DNA of 64,000 bases from Anaerolineaceae bacterium. GTDB taxonomy: Bacteria > Chloroflexota > Anaerolineae > Anaerolineales > Anaerolineaceae. Below the pieces are notes generated by a model, which did no database searches, was not told the origin of the DNA, and worked only from the letters and a program-made list of their open reading frames with translations. Below are positions 44,457-52,925 of the stretch, piece by piece (the stretch's first letter is position 1; every line of letters starts with the position of its first letter). Made by a program: the position numbers and the translations under genes. Location of the stretch: contig JAENZI010000001.1 in assembly GCA_016841365.1 (NCBI GenBank), positions 310,001-374,000 of the forward strand. The letters are read 5' to 3'.

Positions 44457-45128
44457 TTAATGATCATTCCCTGCGAGAGCGTCACGTAAAGCGTGTATGC
44501 CGGCCGCAATCCCATCTTTGTGCTTGAAAATTGATGAACCAGCAATGAAATTGGTCGCGCCAGCTTCATAACAGCCTTTTACGGTTTCACTGCTGATCCC
44601 GCCATCCACCTGGATAGTAGCATTTGAGCCAGTGTGATCAAGAAGCGCCTTTGTTCTGCGGATTTTATCGTACATCGTTTCGATAAAGGATTGCCCGCCA
44701 AACCCAGGATTGACAGTCATGATCAATGCATTATCAAAGTCGTGTGTTAGTTCACTCAATGTGTTCACCGGTGTTCCGGGGTTGATCACAATCCCCGGTG
44801 ACATGCCCATCTCTCGAATGCTTTGCAGCGTCCGCTGGATGTGGGGGCATGTTTCGTAGTGGACGGTAAGATGATTTGTACCCGCATTCGCAAACGCCCG
44901 CAAGTGCCGTTCGGGCTCGACGATCATCAGGTGGACATCAATAGGCAGATCAGTAACCCTGCGCACGGCTTCGACAACCACAGGGCCGAAGGTGATGTTG
45001 GGGACGAAGCTGCCGTCCATCACATCCACATGGATCCAATTTGCCCCGCCATCTTCAGCTTGGCGCACCTGGTCGTCAAGTTGTGATAAATCTGATGCAA
45101 GAATGGAAGGCGCTATGATGATTGACAT
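44457..45128 (-). CDS. rpe: Ribulose-phosphate 3-epimerase
   Basis: The 223-residue TIM-barrel enzyme has all family signatures: IAPSILASDLSQL, WIHVDVMDGSFVPNITFGP, DVHLMIVEP, VNPGFGGQSF and QVDGGISSETV. It interconverts ribulose 5-phosphate and xylulose 5-phosphate in the pentose phosphate pathway. The ATG at 45128 has AGAGG seven bases upstream and is preferred over the in-frame start at 45146. Its neighbour upstream is the Ser/Thr kinase gene, 25 bases away on the same strand, the arrangement seen in many bacteria (kinase, rsgA, rpe), although rsgA is missing here. Confidence 0.95.
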   Translation of the reverse strand: MSIIIAPSILASDLSQLDDQVRQAEDGGANWIHVDVMDGSFVPNITFGPVVVEAVRRVTDLPIDVHLMIVEPERHLRAFANAGTNHLTVHYETCPHIQRTLQSIREMGMSPGIVINPGTPVNTLSELTHDFDNALIMTVNPGFGGQSFIETMYDKIRRTKALLDHTGSNATIQVDGGISSETVKGCYEAGATNFIAGSSIFKHKDGIAAGIHALRDALAGNDH

Positions 45129-45153
45129 GTTATTACCTCTACTCATAAAATAC

Positions 45154-46248
45154 TCAGGGGTTAAGTGTGAAGTAAATAAAAAGCCAAAATGGGATCAGAC
45201 CCAAAACAGCTGTAAAGGCGAGTAAACCAAGCATCCATGTGACCCAATCCATCGGTCTGGTGTCTTCACTTTCTTCTTCAAGGGGCTGTGCAGGTTCAGA
45301 AACGGTTTGGGGTTGACTGGAAGGCGTTTCGGGTATTGGTGACGGTTTTGGCTTTGAGGGATTTGGGCTTACCTTAACCGAATTAGCGGGTTTGGGAAGC
45401 ACGATTGGCCCGGTTTTGTCTTTGTTAAGACTGCCGAAAGACATTAATACCCGGCCTAATTGATCAGCCGTGCGATAGCGTGCGGCAGGTTCTTTTGAAA
45501 GCACTTTGAGTGTGATATCTTCCAGTGCTTTAGGGATGGCTGGGTTCAGCCTGCGGGGTGGTATGGGCTGCTCAACTTGGTGCATTTTTGCAAGATCAGT
45601 CGCTTCGCTGGCTTCAAAGGGCAATTTTCCAGTGAGCATTTCATACAGGATGATGCCCAGTGAATAGACATCTGATGCAGGTGATGGTGCACCACCGCCA
45701 GCCTGTTCTGGGGAGAAGTAATGCGGTGAGCCCCAAACCACTTCACTTTTTTCTTCTGGATGAATCGTGGCAAGGGCACGGGCGATGCCAAAGTCAGTAA
45801 CTTTCAACCTGAACTCACGGGAAACGAGCATGTTGTGAGGTTTGATGTCGCAATGCACCAGCCCGGCACGGTGAGCATAGCCGACGCCGGCACAGGCTTG
45901 TACCATCAATCCGACAGTTTCTTCAACGCTGAAGCGCCCTTTTTCTCGGATGAGTGATTTAAGATCGGTGCCGTCCACATATTCGATGACGATAAAAACC
46001 TGGTCGTCATCAAAGCCGAAGTCATACACTGTGACAATGTTGGGGTGTGAGAGATTTGCCGCCGCTTTTGCTTCCTGCTTGAACTGTTCACGAAAATTAG
46101 TGTCAGAGGAATAGTCCTCACGCAAAATTTTAACCGCAACAGTTCTTTCAAGCATGGTATCAATCGCTCTATGAATGACAGCCATGCCGCCGGAACCGAG
46201 CGGTTCGATGAGCTTATAGCGGTTGTTTAATAAGGTTTGTTCTTCCAT
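45154..46248 (-). CDS. Membrane-anchored serine/threonine protein kinase (PknB-like)
   Basis: The 364-residue protein has an N-terminal Hanks-type kinase domain (residues 10-265): Gly loop LGSGGMAVIHRA, VAVKIL lysine, catalytic loop VHCDIKPHN, DFG in VTDFGIARA, and SDVYSLGIILYEMLTGKLP. The catalytic loop reads HCD rather than HRD, so activation-loop control may differ from RD kinases. A Pro/Ser-rich linker leads to a single C-terminal membrane helix (about 337-360) with almost no extracellular part, so there are no PASTA sensors. It is paired with the PP2C phosphatase at 47003 across the SH3-type gene. Confidence 0.92.
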   Translation of the reverse strand: MEEQTLLNNRYKLIEPLGSGGMAVIHRAIDTMLERTVAVKILREDYSSDTNFREQFKQEAKAAANLSHPNIVTVYDFGFDDDQVFIVIEYVDGTDLKSLIREKGRFSVEETVGLMVQACAGVGYAHRAGLVHCDIKPHNMLVSREFRLKVTDFGIARALATIHPEEKSEVVWGSPHYFSPEQAGGGAPSPASDVYSLGIILYEMLTGKLPFEASEATDLAKMHQVEQPIPPRRLNPAIPKALEDITLKVLSKEPAARYRTADQLGRVLMSFGSLNKDKTGPIVLPKPANSVKVSPNPSKPKPSPIPETPSSQPQTVSEPAQPLEEESEDTRPMDWVTWMLGLLAFTAVLGLIPFWLFIYFTLNP

Positions 46249-46340
46249 ATTTTTGATAATTCTCTAAAATTATACATCATAATCATACCCCGTCTTTTAT
46301 TTAGTGCAGGCGGGATCGTTTGCATGAGGTGCCTCAATTA

Positions 46341-46370
46341 TTGGTCGTCTGAGCCAGCTTGGGCTATAAT
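46341..46370 (+). promoter_or_regulatory. Promoter of the SH3-type protein gene
   Basis: A -35 box TTGGTC (46341-46346) and a perfect -10 box TATAAT (46365-46370) are 18 bases apart. The transcript would start near 46377, leaving a leader of under 20 bases before the ATG at 46395. Confidence 0.65.
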
Positions 46371-46394
46371 AAAACAAAAAACAAAAGAAATTTA

Positions 46395-46898
46395 ATGAAA
46401 AAACCAAATGTAACTCGAAAACCAAAGGCATTCTTAAATCCGATCACGTTGATAACTGCTTTAATTTTTTTGGTAGGTTTCGTTTTGATCGGATTGGCTG
46501 TGTTTTTCTTGGGGCGAGACCCTGCACTCGCAGGCATCCCAACGCCGGTGGTAACCAAGCTTGCGGCACCCACACTGACACCTAAAATTATTAATCCTAC
46601 AGCAACACCTTCGCCAACGCCCACATCCATCTTCTTTTTACCTGAAGGGGAGATCGGCGTAGGTGCTTACGTTCAGGTGGGGGGCACGGATGGTGCAGGA
46701 TTACGGATGCGGGCAGAACCTGGATTAGCTGGAGAGATCCGGTTTTCTGCGCTTGATTCAGAGGTCTTTCTCGTGATTGATGGGCCTGTAGAAGCCGATG
46801 GCTATGTGTGGTGGCATCTTGAAGCGCCGTATGATCAAACCCGGAATGGTTGGTCGGCTGGTGATTTTTTAACCCCGATTGTTGAAGAAGATAATTAA
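46395..46898 (+). CDS. Membrane-anchored bacterial SH3-type domain protein
   Basis: The 167-residue protein has a positively charged N-terminus, one membrane helix (about residues 18-42) and a Thr/Pro linker, then an SH3b-like domain with AGLRMRAEPGLAGEIRFSAL and WWHLEAPYDQTRNGWSAGDFL. SH3b domains in bacteria usually bind peptidoglycan or target envelope proteins. Topology places the domain outside. Standing between the kinase and the phosphatase, it could be their envelope partner, but this is context only. I rejected an earlier TTG start because it lies upstream of the predicted transcription start. Confidence 0.75.
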   Translation: MKKPNVTRKPKAFLNPITLITALIFLVGFVLIGLAVFFLGRDPALAGIPTPVVTKLAAPTLTPKIINPTATPSPTPTSIFFLPEGEIGVGAYVQVGGTDGAGLRMRAEPGLAGEIRFSALDSEVFLVIDGPVEADGYVWWHLEAPYDQTRNGWSAGDFLTPIVEEDN

Positions 46899-47002
46899 TC
46901 ATCTCAAGGCTGCACAAGTGATGCATTTCTTTAGTAATTTGGATAAATCAAGTACAATTAACAAGGTTTAAACAAAGGTTATCTGGTATTGGAGTTTCGC
47001 CT

Positions 47003-47896
47003 GTGTTTGAGACGATAAAACGACTAATTTCTGGCAAGAATGATCATCGAAAAAAACTGGGTGCGTCTAAAAACAGAGACATTGACCAAAGTCAGGACGC
47101 TTCCAGCAGTTCTCTGATGAAGAGCAATTACCAGGTGACGAGTTGTCTTTCGCCTGGCAAGGAGCGCTCGCATAATGAGGATGCGCTTTTTACACTGACC
47201 GCCGCCCTCGACGGTTTAGAGACTTCGGCCACATTTGGTCTATACCTTGTGGCAGATGGTATGGGCGGACATCAAAGCGGGGAATTAGCCAGCAGATTCG
47301 CGGTTAATGCAGCCAGCAAATTCCTGATGGATCAGGTTTTTGATGCTTATATTTACGATCAACAATCATTGACGGATGAAAAGCTCCGCTCACTTGTTTC
47401 AGAAGCTGTCGATGAGGCGCAAAAGCTGGTGCAAAAGAAGGTGCCAGGGGGGGGCACAACGCTGATACTTGTGATGGGCATTGATGATCGGTTCTTTTTT
47501 GCACATGTGGGTGACAGCCGTTTATACATCATCGATCGAGATGGAAAAATTTCTCTGAAGACTAAGGACCACTCATTGGTCAAGCGGCTGGTGGATTTAG
47601 GCGAGATCACCGAAGAACAAGCAGGGTCGCACCCACAGCGCAATTTACTTTACCGGGCACTGGGGCAATCTGACCCATTTGAACCTGATATTGATCAATT
47701 TTCGATGCAGTCGGGTGATTCGCTTCTGATCTGTTCGGACGGTTTATGGGGTGTCGTCCCTGAGGAACGCATATCGAAGATTATCAATGGCTATGATGAT
47801 TTAGATGGATGTGCCTGTGCACTGGTTGACGCCGCCAATCAAGCAGGCGGACCAGACAACATCAGCGTGGTGCTGGTGAAGCGAACAGGGTCATAG
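47003..47896 (+). CDS. PP2C-family serine/threonine phosphatase
   Basis: The 297-residue protein starts with GTG at 47003, eight bases after GGAG. The N-terminal 45 residues are a charged, Ser-rich extension. The PP2C domain shows [49 protein letters not shown] and [11 protein letters not shown], which hold the metal-binding Asp residues. It dephosphorylates Ser/Thr-phosphorylated proteins, presumably substrates of the kinase at 45154. The OmpR-type regulator starts 41 bases downstream, so the genes are probably co-transcribed. Confidence 0.92.
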   Translation: MFETIKRLISGKNDHRKKLGASKNRDIDQSQDASSSSLMKSNYQVTSCLSPGKERSHNEDALFTLTAALDGLETSATFGLYLVADGMGGHQSGELASRFAVNAASKFLMDQVFDAYIYDQQSLTDEKLRSLVSEAVDEAQKLVQKKVPGGGTTLILVMGIDDRFFFAHVGDSRLYIIDRDGKISLKTKDHSLVKRLVDLGEITEEQAGSHPQRNLLYRALGQSDPFEPDIDQFSMQSGDSLLICSDGLWGVVPEERISKIINGYDDLDGCACALVDAANQAGGPDNISVVLVKRTGS

Positions 47897-47937
47897 AATG
47901 TTGGGTAGAAATGTCATCATTATTTGGAGGAAAACGA

Positions 47938-48663
47938 ATGCTTGACACAACATCACGAAAATATCGCATTTTGGTGGTTGATGATGAACGCCGCATGGTG
48001 GGGTTCATCCGCCTGAACCTTGAACAGGATGGTTTTGAAGTGATTGAAGCCTATAATGGCACCCAGGCACTGGAACGACTTCGTGATTCCTTGCCGGACT
48101 TGATTTTGCTGGATGTGATGATGCCAGATATTGACGGCTTTGAAGTGCTGCGGATGATCCGTGAAATCAGCCAGGTGCCAGTGATCATGCTGACAGCCAA
48201 AGGCGAAGAGAATGACAAGGTCAAGGGACTTGAGCTGGGCGCGGATGACTATGTCACCAAGCCCTTTAGCCCGCGAGAGCTTGTCAGCCGGGTGAAAGCT
48301 GTTTTGCGTCGTGGTTCAACATTTGAAGAAGATGAAGAGGGAGTGATCGAAGTCGATGATCGGTTGAAGATCGATTTTAGCCGCCGTGAAGTTTGGGTGG
48401 ATGATGAACTGGTCAAGTTGCGGCCAACCGAATATCGTTTACTGTATCACCTGGTTCAAAATGCGGGTTGGGTTCTGACCCATGACCAGATATTGACCAA
48501 GGTTTGGGGTTATGAATACCGTGACGAACCTCATTATGTTCGCCTCTACATTAATTACTTGCGGAAGAAGATTGAGGAAGACCCCTCCAATCCAGAATAT
48601 ATTCTGACTGAACGAGGTGTAGGTTATCGATTTGTTGATTACAAACGGGATGACACACCTTAA
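47938..48663 (+). CDS. OmpR/PhoB-family response regulator
   Basis: The 241-residue protein starts at the ATG at 47938 with GGAGG seven bases upstream. The receiver domain has ILVVDDERR, the phospho-acceptor Asp in [10 protein letters not shown] and the conserved Lys in [11 protein letters not shown]. The C-terminal winged helix has [17 protein letters not shown] and [18 protein letters not shown]. Such proteins bind tandem promoter sites as dimers. No histidine kinase gene is adjacent; phosphorylation from a remote kinase, or control by the neighbouring Ser/Thr kinase, are both possible. Confidence 0.93.
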   Translation: MLDTTSRKYRILVVDDERRMVGFIRLNLEQDGFEVIEAYNGTQALERLRDSLPDLILLDVMMPDIDGFEVLRMIREISQVPVIMLTAKGEENDKVKGLELGADDYVTKPFSPRELVSRVKAVLRRGSTFEEDEEGVIEVDDRLKIDFSRREVWVDDELVKLRPTEYRLLYHLVQNAGWVLTHDQILTKVWGYEYRDEPHYVRLYINYLRKKIEEDPSNPEYILTERGVGYRFVDYKRDDTP

Positions 48664-48679
48664 GTGAAAGAAGTTGTGC

Positions 48680-49339
48680 ATGGAAAAGAAGAAAATTTTA
48701 CTGGTAGATGATCATGAAGTGGTCCGGATCGGGTTAAAATCCCTGCTGGAACACAATGATAAGTTCGATGTTGTGGCGGAAGCAGGAACAGCTAACGAAG
48801 CAATTGAAAAGGTCGAGGAATTTCAACCGGATGTGGTCTTGATGGACATCCGCCTGCCGGGTGCATCTGGGATTGATGCCTGCGAAGAAATCACAGAGCG
48901 CTGGCCGGATGTTCGTGTGGTGATCCTCACTTCTTATGCTGAAGATGATATGCTTTTCTCCGCCATTCGTGCAGGCGCAAGCGGTTATGTGCTCAAGCAG
49001 ATTGGGGCTGATGGCTTGGTAACAGCGATTGAAGCAGCCTGCCGCGGTGAAGCCTTGCTGGACCCGGCGGTAACTCAACGGGTTTTCCAGGAAGTGCGGC
49101 GTGCGGTTAAAGAGGAGGAAGCGGCCGCATTTTCCGGCTTGAGCCAGCAGGAGAAACACGTGTTAGCACTGGTGTCTGAGGGCAAAACGAATCGCGAGAT
49201 CGCTGAAGCGTTGTTCTTGGGTGAAGGCACCGTCCGCAATTATGTGAGCAGCATTCTTTCAAAGCTGGGCGTCAGCAACCGTGCGGAAGCTGCAGCCTAT
49301 GCGGTGGGGCATAGCCTGAAGGAATATATTGACCAGTAA
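48680..49339 (+). CDS. NarL/LuxR-family response regulator
   Basis: The 219-residue protein begins MEKKKILLVDDHEVVRIG, has its phospho-acceptor Asp in DVVLMDIRLPG and ends with a LuxR-type helix-turn-helix (LSQQEKHVLALVSEGKTNREIAEALF, VRNYVSSILSKLGVSNRAEA). It starts 16 bases after the OmpR-type gene and has no cognate histidine kinase here. The layout resembles DevR/LiaR-type regulators. An intrinsic terminator follows. Confidence 0.93.
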   Translation: MEKKKILLVDDHEVVRIGLKSLLEHNDKFDVVAEAGTANEAIEKVEEFQPDVVLMDIRLPGASGIDACEEITERWPDVRVVILTSYAEDDMLFSAIRAGASGYVLKQIGADGLVTAIEAACRGEALLDPAVTQRVFQEVRRAVKEEEAAAFSGLSQQEKHVLALVSEGKTNREIAEALFLGEGTVRNYVSSILSKLGVSNRAEAAAYAVGHSLKEYIDQ

Positions 49340-49386
49340 GCCCAAGACCTAATAAGTTGGTACCAAGACTAAATATGAACAAAAGC

Positions 49387-49415
49387 AAACGACGCCCATT
49401 CGGGGCGTCGTTTTT
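49387..49415 (+). terminator. Intrinsic terminator after the NarL-type regulator
   Basis: An 11-base stem (AAACGACGCCC / GGGCGTCGTTT) with loop ATTCG is followed by further T. It closes the kinase/phosphatase/regulator cluster and faces the end of the acetyltransferase gene at 49435. Confidence 0.9.
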
Positions 49416-49434
49416 ATATTGAGAAGAGTGAATT

Positions 49435-50616
49435 TTAATATTCAGCGTGCATGTGGGGGGCGGCCGGTGGGAACATTTGCCTTAATACCGCTTGCTGTTC
49501 GGGGTTTGGGTTGCCCCAGCCGCGCAGAGCAAATTCGTCAGGGTCATGAACGCCATACACCAGGGCGGTCAGCCCATGGATGGATAAGGCGCAATCCGCC
49601 CGTCCGTCTTCTGCGAGCACCAATCCGCCATTTTGGCTTGAAAGATGCCAAACGCCATTATTCCATTCGCAATCCGGATCTGTAATTTCTACTGTGATCT
49701 CGCCCTCGCCAATGGGTAAACCCGAGAGCGCGGAGATGTTCGTCACCCTGGCCATCGGCGGGATGTGAGAACTGGAGTGATCGGGTGTGATATCGGTATA
49801 AAAAAGCTCGCCAAAAAGCTCGGGTTTGAGTTTCAAAATAATGGTTGTTGCCTGGTCAATATGCCTGGCGATCCAGTTGAGCAACATAAATTTTCCGTGA
49901 GCATTGCTGTAATAAAATACCGGCGCTTCAAGCGTTTGATGCATTATCTGCCCGCTGAGGGTGTAATTCATTACGCCGACCACCTCATCGTCTACCCGAG
50001 CAAACACAATCCATGCATCCTGTTTTTGAAAGATTCTCTCCTGAGAGGTCTCGAAAAGTGCCATACCATGCGTTTGCCGCTGGAATTTTTCAAGATAGTC
50101 ACGGTATTGAGGATAGCCTTCATCGACCTGGAGCATTTCATACGATCCCTCAAGCGGCATTTTGAGCAGTGGTCTCAAACATTCGGGCTTGAATGTGATT
50201 TTTCTGGCTTGCGGCAGCGTAACGTAGCCAAATTTTTCGTAAAAGACTTCCTTAAATGGGTATAGGCATGAAGTTGCCATCTGATTCTGTTTGAAATGCT
50301 GGAATAGCTGATCCATCAAGGCGCGCACGTAACCCTTTCGACGCCCGGCAGGGTGGGTGCTGACGCTGGCGACACCGCCCATTGGGAATTTCTTACCCCG
50401 CAGGTTTTGATCGAGGGGCGTCGTCGCCCGGCAGATTGCCATGGGTTGACCGTCCTCGATCACGCCGAAATATGTTGCACCAGCCCTGCTGCGCACATGT
50501 TCCGCATAAGTCTCAAATTCAGGCAGGGGCGGGGTGGGCGTGAACGCATAACTGGATATGAAATGCAGTATTTTTGTGGCTTCTTCAAGGCTTAGTTTGC
50601 GGATTTCAATACTCAT
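49435..50616 (-). CDS. Eis-like GNAT family N-acetyltransferase
   Basis: The 393-residue protein starts at the ATG at 50616 (AAGGA upstream). The N-terminal GNAT domain has GGVASVSTHPAGRRKGYVRALM, which is the acetyl-CoA pyrophosphate-binding motif V-x5-R-x-x-G-x-A form. A second, degenerate GNAT domain and a C-terminal sterol-carrier-like domain (EITVEITDPDCEWNNGVW, GLTALVYGVHDPDEFALRG) complete the Eis layout. Eis proteins acetylate aminoglycosides, other amines or proteins in actinobacteria; here the natural substrate is unknown. The gene lies 13 bases after tatD. Confidence 0.85.
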   Translation of the reverse strand: MSIEIRKLSLEEATKILHFISSYAFTPTPPLPEFETYAEHVRSRAGATYFGVIEDGQPMAICRATTPLDQNLRGKKFPMGGVASVSTHPAGRRKGYVRALMDQLFQHFKQNQMATSCLYPFKEVFYEKFGYVTLPQARKITFKPECLRPLLKMPLEGSYEMLQVDEGYPQYRDYLEKFQRQTHGMALFETSQERIFQKQDAWIVFARVDDEVVGVMNYTLSGQIMHQTLEAPVFYYSNAHGKFMLLNWIARHIDQATTIILKLKPELFGELFYTDITPDHSSSHIPPMARVTNISALSGLPIGEGEITVEITDPDCEWNNGVWHLSSQNGGLVLAEDGRADCALSIHGLTALVYGVHDPDEFALRGWGNPNPEQQAVLRQMFPPAAPHMHAEY

Positions 50617-50629
50617 TGGGTTTTCCTTA

Positions 50630-51445
50630 TTAATTTGGTGGTGCTGGCAGGTCAAATAAGCGCATAGCATTCGTATAGGTTTGTTCGGCCACTTTCTCTG
50701 GAGATGTGTGGTGTAGCCGGGCTATTTCCTTGGCGATCAATGGGATATAGGCGGGTTCGTTGCGCTTGCCGCGGTTTGGGTGGGGCGCTAAGAAAGGGGC
50801 GTCTGTTTCAAGCAATAGGTGCTCGAGTGGGATTTGGCTGGTGATCGCTTTGCGGTCCGGGGCATTGGTAAAGGTCACCGGTCCGCTGATGCCGATGTAA
50901 AAATTCATCCTGATGGCTTTTTGGGCGGTAGCCAGGTCAGCGCTGTAGCTGTGCAAAACACCTGGCCGTTCCGCCAGCGGGTGACCTCCACTAACCAGAC
51001 TTCCGTGCCATGCTGAAAGGATCGCCATCAAATCATCTTCGGCGTCTCGATTATGGATGATGACTGGCAGACCGAGCTGAGCGGCAAGCTCAAGCTGGTC
51101 TTTAAACATCCTGCGCTGCTGATCGAAGGGTGTATGTTGACGGTAGTAATCCAGGCCGATTTCGCCAATGGCAACAACCTCAGGCTGTTGGGCTTGGATT
51201 TTTAATTTTTCGAGAGTTTCAGCCGTCCACAATTTGCCGTGATTTGGGTGGATGCCAACAGCAGCACTGATCCTGCCCGGGTAGGTTTTTGCCAGGTTGA
51301 TGGCAGCCTGGTTTGTTTCCAGGTCAATCCCGGGGATCAGCACCCACACCAGGCCTGCGTCCCAGGCGCGCTGCAAGACCTGTTCTCTGTCGTTATCAAA
51401 TTGCTCAAAATCAAGGTGGCAATGCATATCAGTATAAGCCTGCAT
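50630..51445 (-). CDS. TatD-family metal-dependent hydrolase
   Basis: The 271-residue TIM-barrel hydrolase shows the family signature: DMHCHLDFEQFDNDRE with the HxH metal ligands, GEIGLDYYRQHTPFDQQRRMF, LPVIIHNRDAEDDL and LLETDAPFLAPHPNRGKRNEPAYI. Members are 3'-5' DNA exonucleases or D-aminoacyl-tRNA-linked hydrolases. It is divergent from mnmA with about 80 bases between. The start codon has no strong ribosome binding site. Confidence 0.92.
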   Translation of the reverse strand: MQAYTDMHCHLDFEQFDNDREQVLQRAWDAGLVWVLIPGIDLETNQAAINLAKTYPGRISAAVGIHPNHGKLWTAETLEKLKIQAQQPEVVAIGEIGLDYYRQHTPFDQQRRMFKDQLELAAQLGLPVIIHNRDAEDDLMAILSAWHGSLVSGGHPLAERPGVLHSYSADLATAQKAIRMNFYIGISGPVTFTNAPDRKAITSQIPLEHLLLETDAPFLAPHPNRGKRNEPAYIPLIAKEIARLHHTSPEKVAEQTYTNAMRLFDLPAPPN

Positions 51446-51526
51446 AGGGTTAATCGCTTCCTTCTGGTTGCTTCAACTTTATAATTATAACCGGCTTGTA
51501 AACCTGCTTAAGGTAAAATTGATGGC

Positions 51527-52606
51527 ATGAATGATCAACCTCATGTTTATGTCGCCATGAGCGGCGGCGTGGATAGCGCCGTGGCAGCCGCGTTATTGCT
51601 GGAAGAAGGATATCGGGTTACCGGTGTCTATATGGATACCTGGAAAGACCCGAAATTCGAAGCAGAAGCCGGTGAGGATTTGGCAACCTCAGCCGACCTG
51701 GCAAAACGCGTGGCTGAGACGCTTGGCATCCTATTTAAGATCGTTGACGTGCGAGATCGGTTTTATACCGATGTGGTTCGAGCCTTTATCCGCAAATATC
51801 TCTCAGGGCAAACGCCCAACCCCTGTTTATTCTGCAACCCGCAGGTTAAGTGGGGCATCTTACAGGTGCACGCATTAGCCCAAGGTGCGGACTTTTTTGC
51901 AACGGGGCATTATGCCCGGTTGGTGCGATCTGGATCGGGACAAGTCAGCCTGTTGCGCGGTGTTGACCGATCAAAGGATCAATCCTATGTGCTGTCGATG
52001 CTGACCCAAACCCAACTGCAGCACAGCCTGCTCCCGCTGGGCGGGATGACCAAGGACGAAGTGCGTAAAGCGGCCGAGGGACTGCGTCTGCCCGTAGCGG
52101 ACCGGCAGGATAGTCAGGATTTGTGTTTCTTGGGGCATATTGATTATCGTGATTTTTTGGAGCGATTTGCGCCCGATTCGAATGAACCGGGTGATATCGT
52201 CAATCTGGAAGGTGAAGTGTTAGGACAGCATGAAGGGTTGGCCTTCTATACCGTCGGTCAGCGCAAGGGCATCAAAGTGGCTGCTGCAGAACCTTATTAT
52301 GTGGTTGACAAGGATATGGCGCAGAACCGGCTGATTGTCGGCTTTGCGGACCAGGTTGGCAGAAGCGGATTGACGGCAGCCCAGCCAAACTGGATTGCCG
52401 GCGAACAGCCTGATGTAGGTGAAACTTATGATGTGATGATCCGTTACCGGGCAAAACCGGTGCCGGCTGTCCTTTCGGCTGTCAGCGAAGCTCAATTTCG
52501 ATTAGAATTTGATCAAGCGGTGGGCGGGATCACGCCGGGGCAGGTTGCCGTTCTTTATCGCGATGAAAAATGTTTAGGCGGTGGTGTGATCCAATCATCG
52601 CATTAA
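51527..52606 (+). CDS. mnmA: tRNA-specific 2-thiouridylase
   Basis: The 359-residue enzyme opens with the PP-loop VAMSGGVDSAVAAALL and has the catalytic cysteines in PNPCLFCNPQVKWG and DSQDLCFLG, with the tRNA-binding FATGHYARL and KDQSYVLSML. The C-terminal beta-barrel ends with GQVAVLYRDEKCLGGGVI. It thiolates U34 of Lys, Glu and Gln tRNAs using sulfur from a cysteine desulfurase relay. Next to it are a small membrane protein and an S9 peptidase, which look functionally unrelated. Confidence 0.95.
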   Translation: MNDQPHVYVAMSGGVDSAVAAALLLEEGYRVTGVYMDTWKDPKFEAEAGEDLATSADLAKRVAETLGILFKIVDVRDRFYTDVVRAFIRKYLSGQTPNPCLFCNPQVKWGILQVHALAQGADFFATGHYARLVRSGSGQVSLLRGVDRSKDQSYVLSMLTQTQLQHSLLPLGGMTKDEVRKAAEGLRLPVADRQDSQDLCFLGHIDYRDFLERFAPDSNEPGDIVNLEGEVLGQHEGLAFYTVGQRKGIKVAAAEPYYVVDKDMAQNRLIVGFADQVGRSGLTAAQPNWIAGEQPDVGETYDVMIRYRAKPVPAVLSAVSEAQFRLEFDQAVGGITPGQVAVLYRDEKCLGGGVIQSSH

Positions 52607-52637
52607 TTAAATGTAACTTGGGTAAAGCGAGGTGTAA

Positions 52638-52907
52638 TTGATGACTTTTCCAGCAATCGTATTTTCCTTTTTTGTAGCCACTTTGTTTGGCAGTTTTCTG
52701 CACTTTTGGCGTGGGGGGAGTTTGTTCAGGTTGGGGCTGTACCTGGTGTTGAGTTGGATTGGGTTCTTTGCTGGGCACTGGATCGCTGAAAGCCTTTCGA
52801 TTAGGTTTATTGATGTCGGAACGATTCATTTGGGGTTTGGGATTCTCGGCACATTGGTGTTTTTAGGACTGGGTTACTGGTTAAGCCAGTTTGATCAACA
52901 AAATTGA
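52638..52907 (+). CDS. Small membrane protein, unknown function
   Basis: The 89-residue protein has about three hydrophobic segments (residues 3-20, 29-47 and 60-81) and ends in QFDQQN. GAGG about 12 bases before the ATG and tight spacing to mnmA (31 bases) and to the S9 peptidase gene (18 bases) support it as a real gene of a three-gene run. No family is recognised. Confidence 0.65.
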   Translation: MMTFPAIVFSFFVATLFGSFLHFWRGGSLFRLGLYLVLSWIGFFAGHWIAESLSIRFIDVGTIHLGFGILGTLVFLGLGYWLSQFDQQN

Positions 52908-52925
52908 GTTAAAGGGAGCGCTGTA

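Noticed and set aside
49435-50616. Aminoglycoside resistance gene call for the Eis-like protein
   Set aside because: Only the family architecture is visible; substrate specificity and resistance cannot be claimed from sequence.
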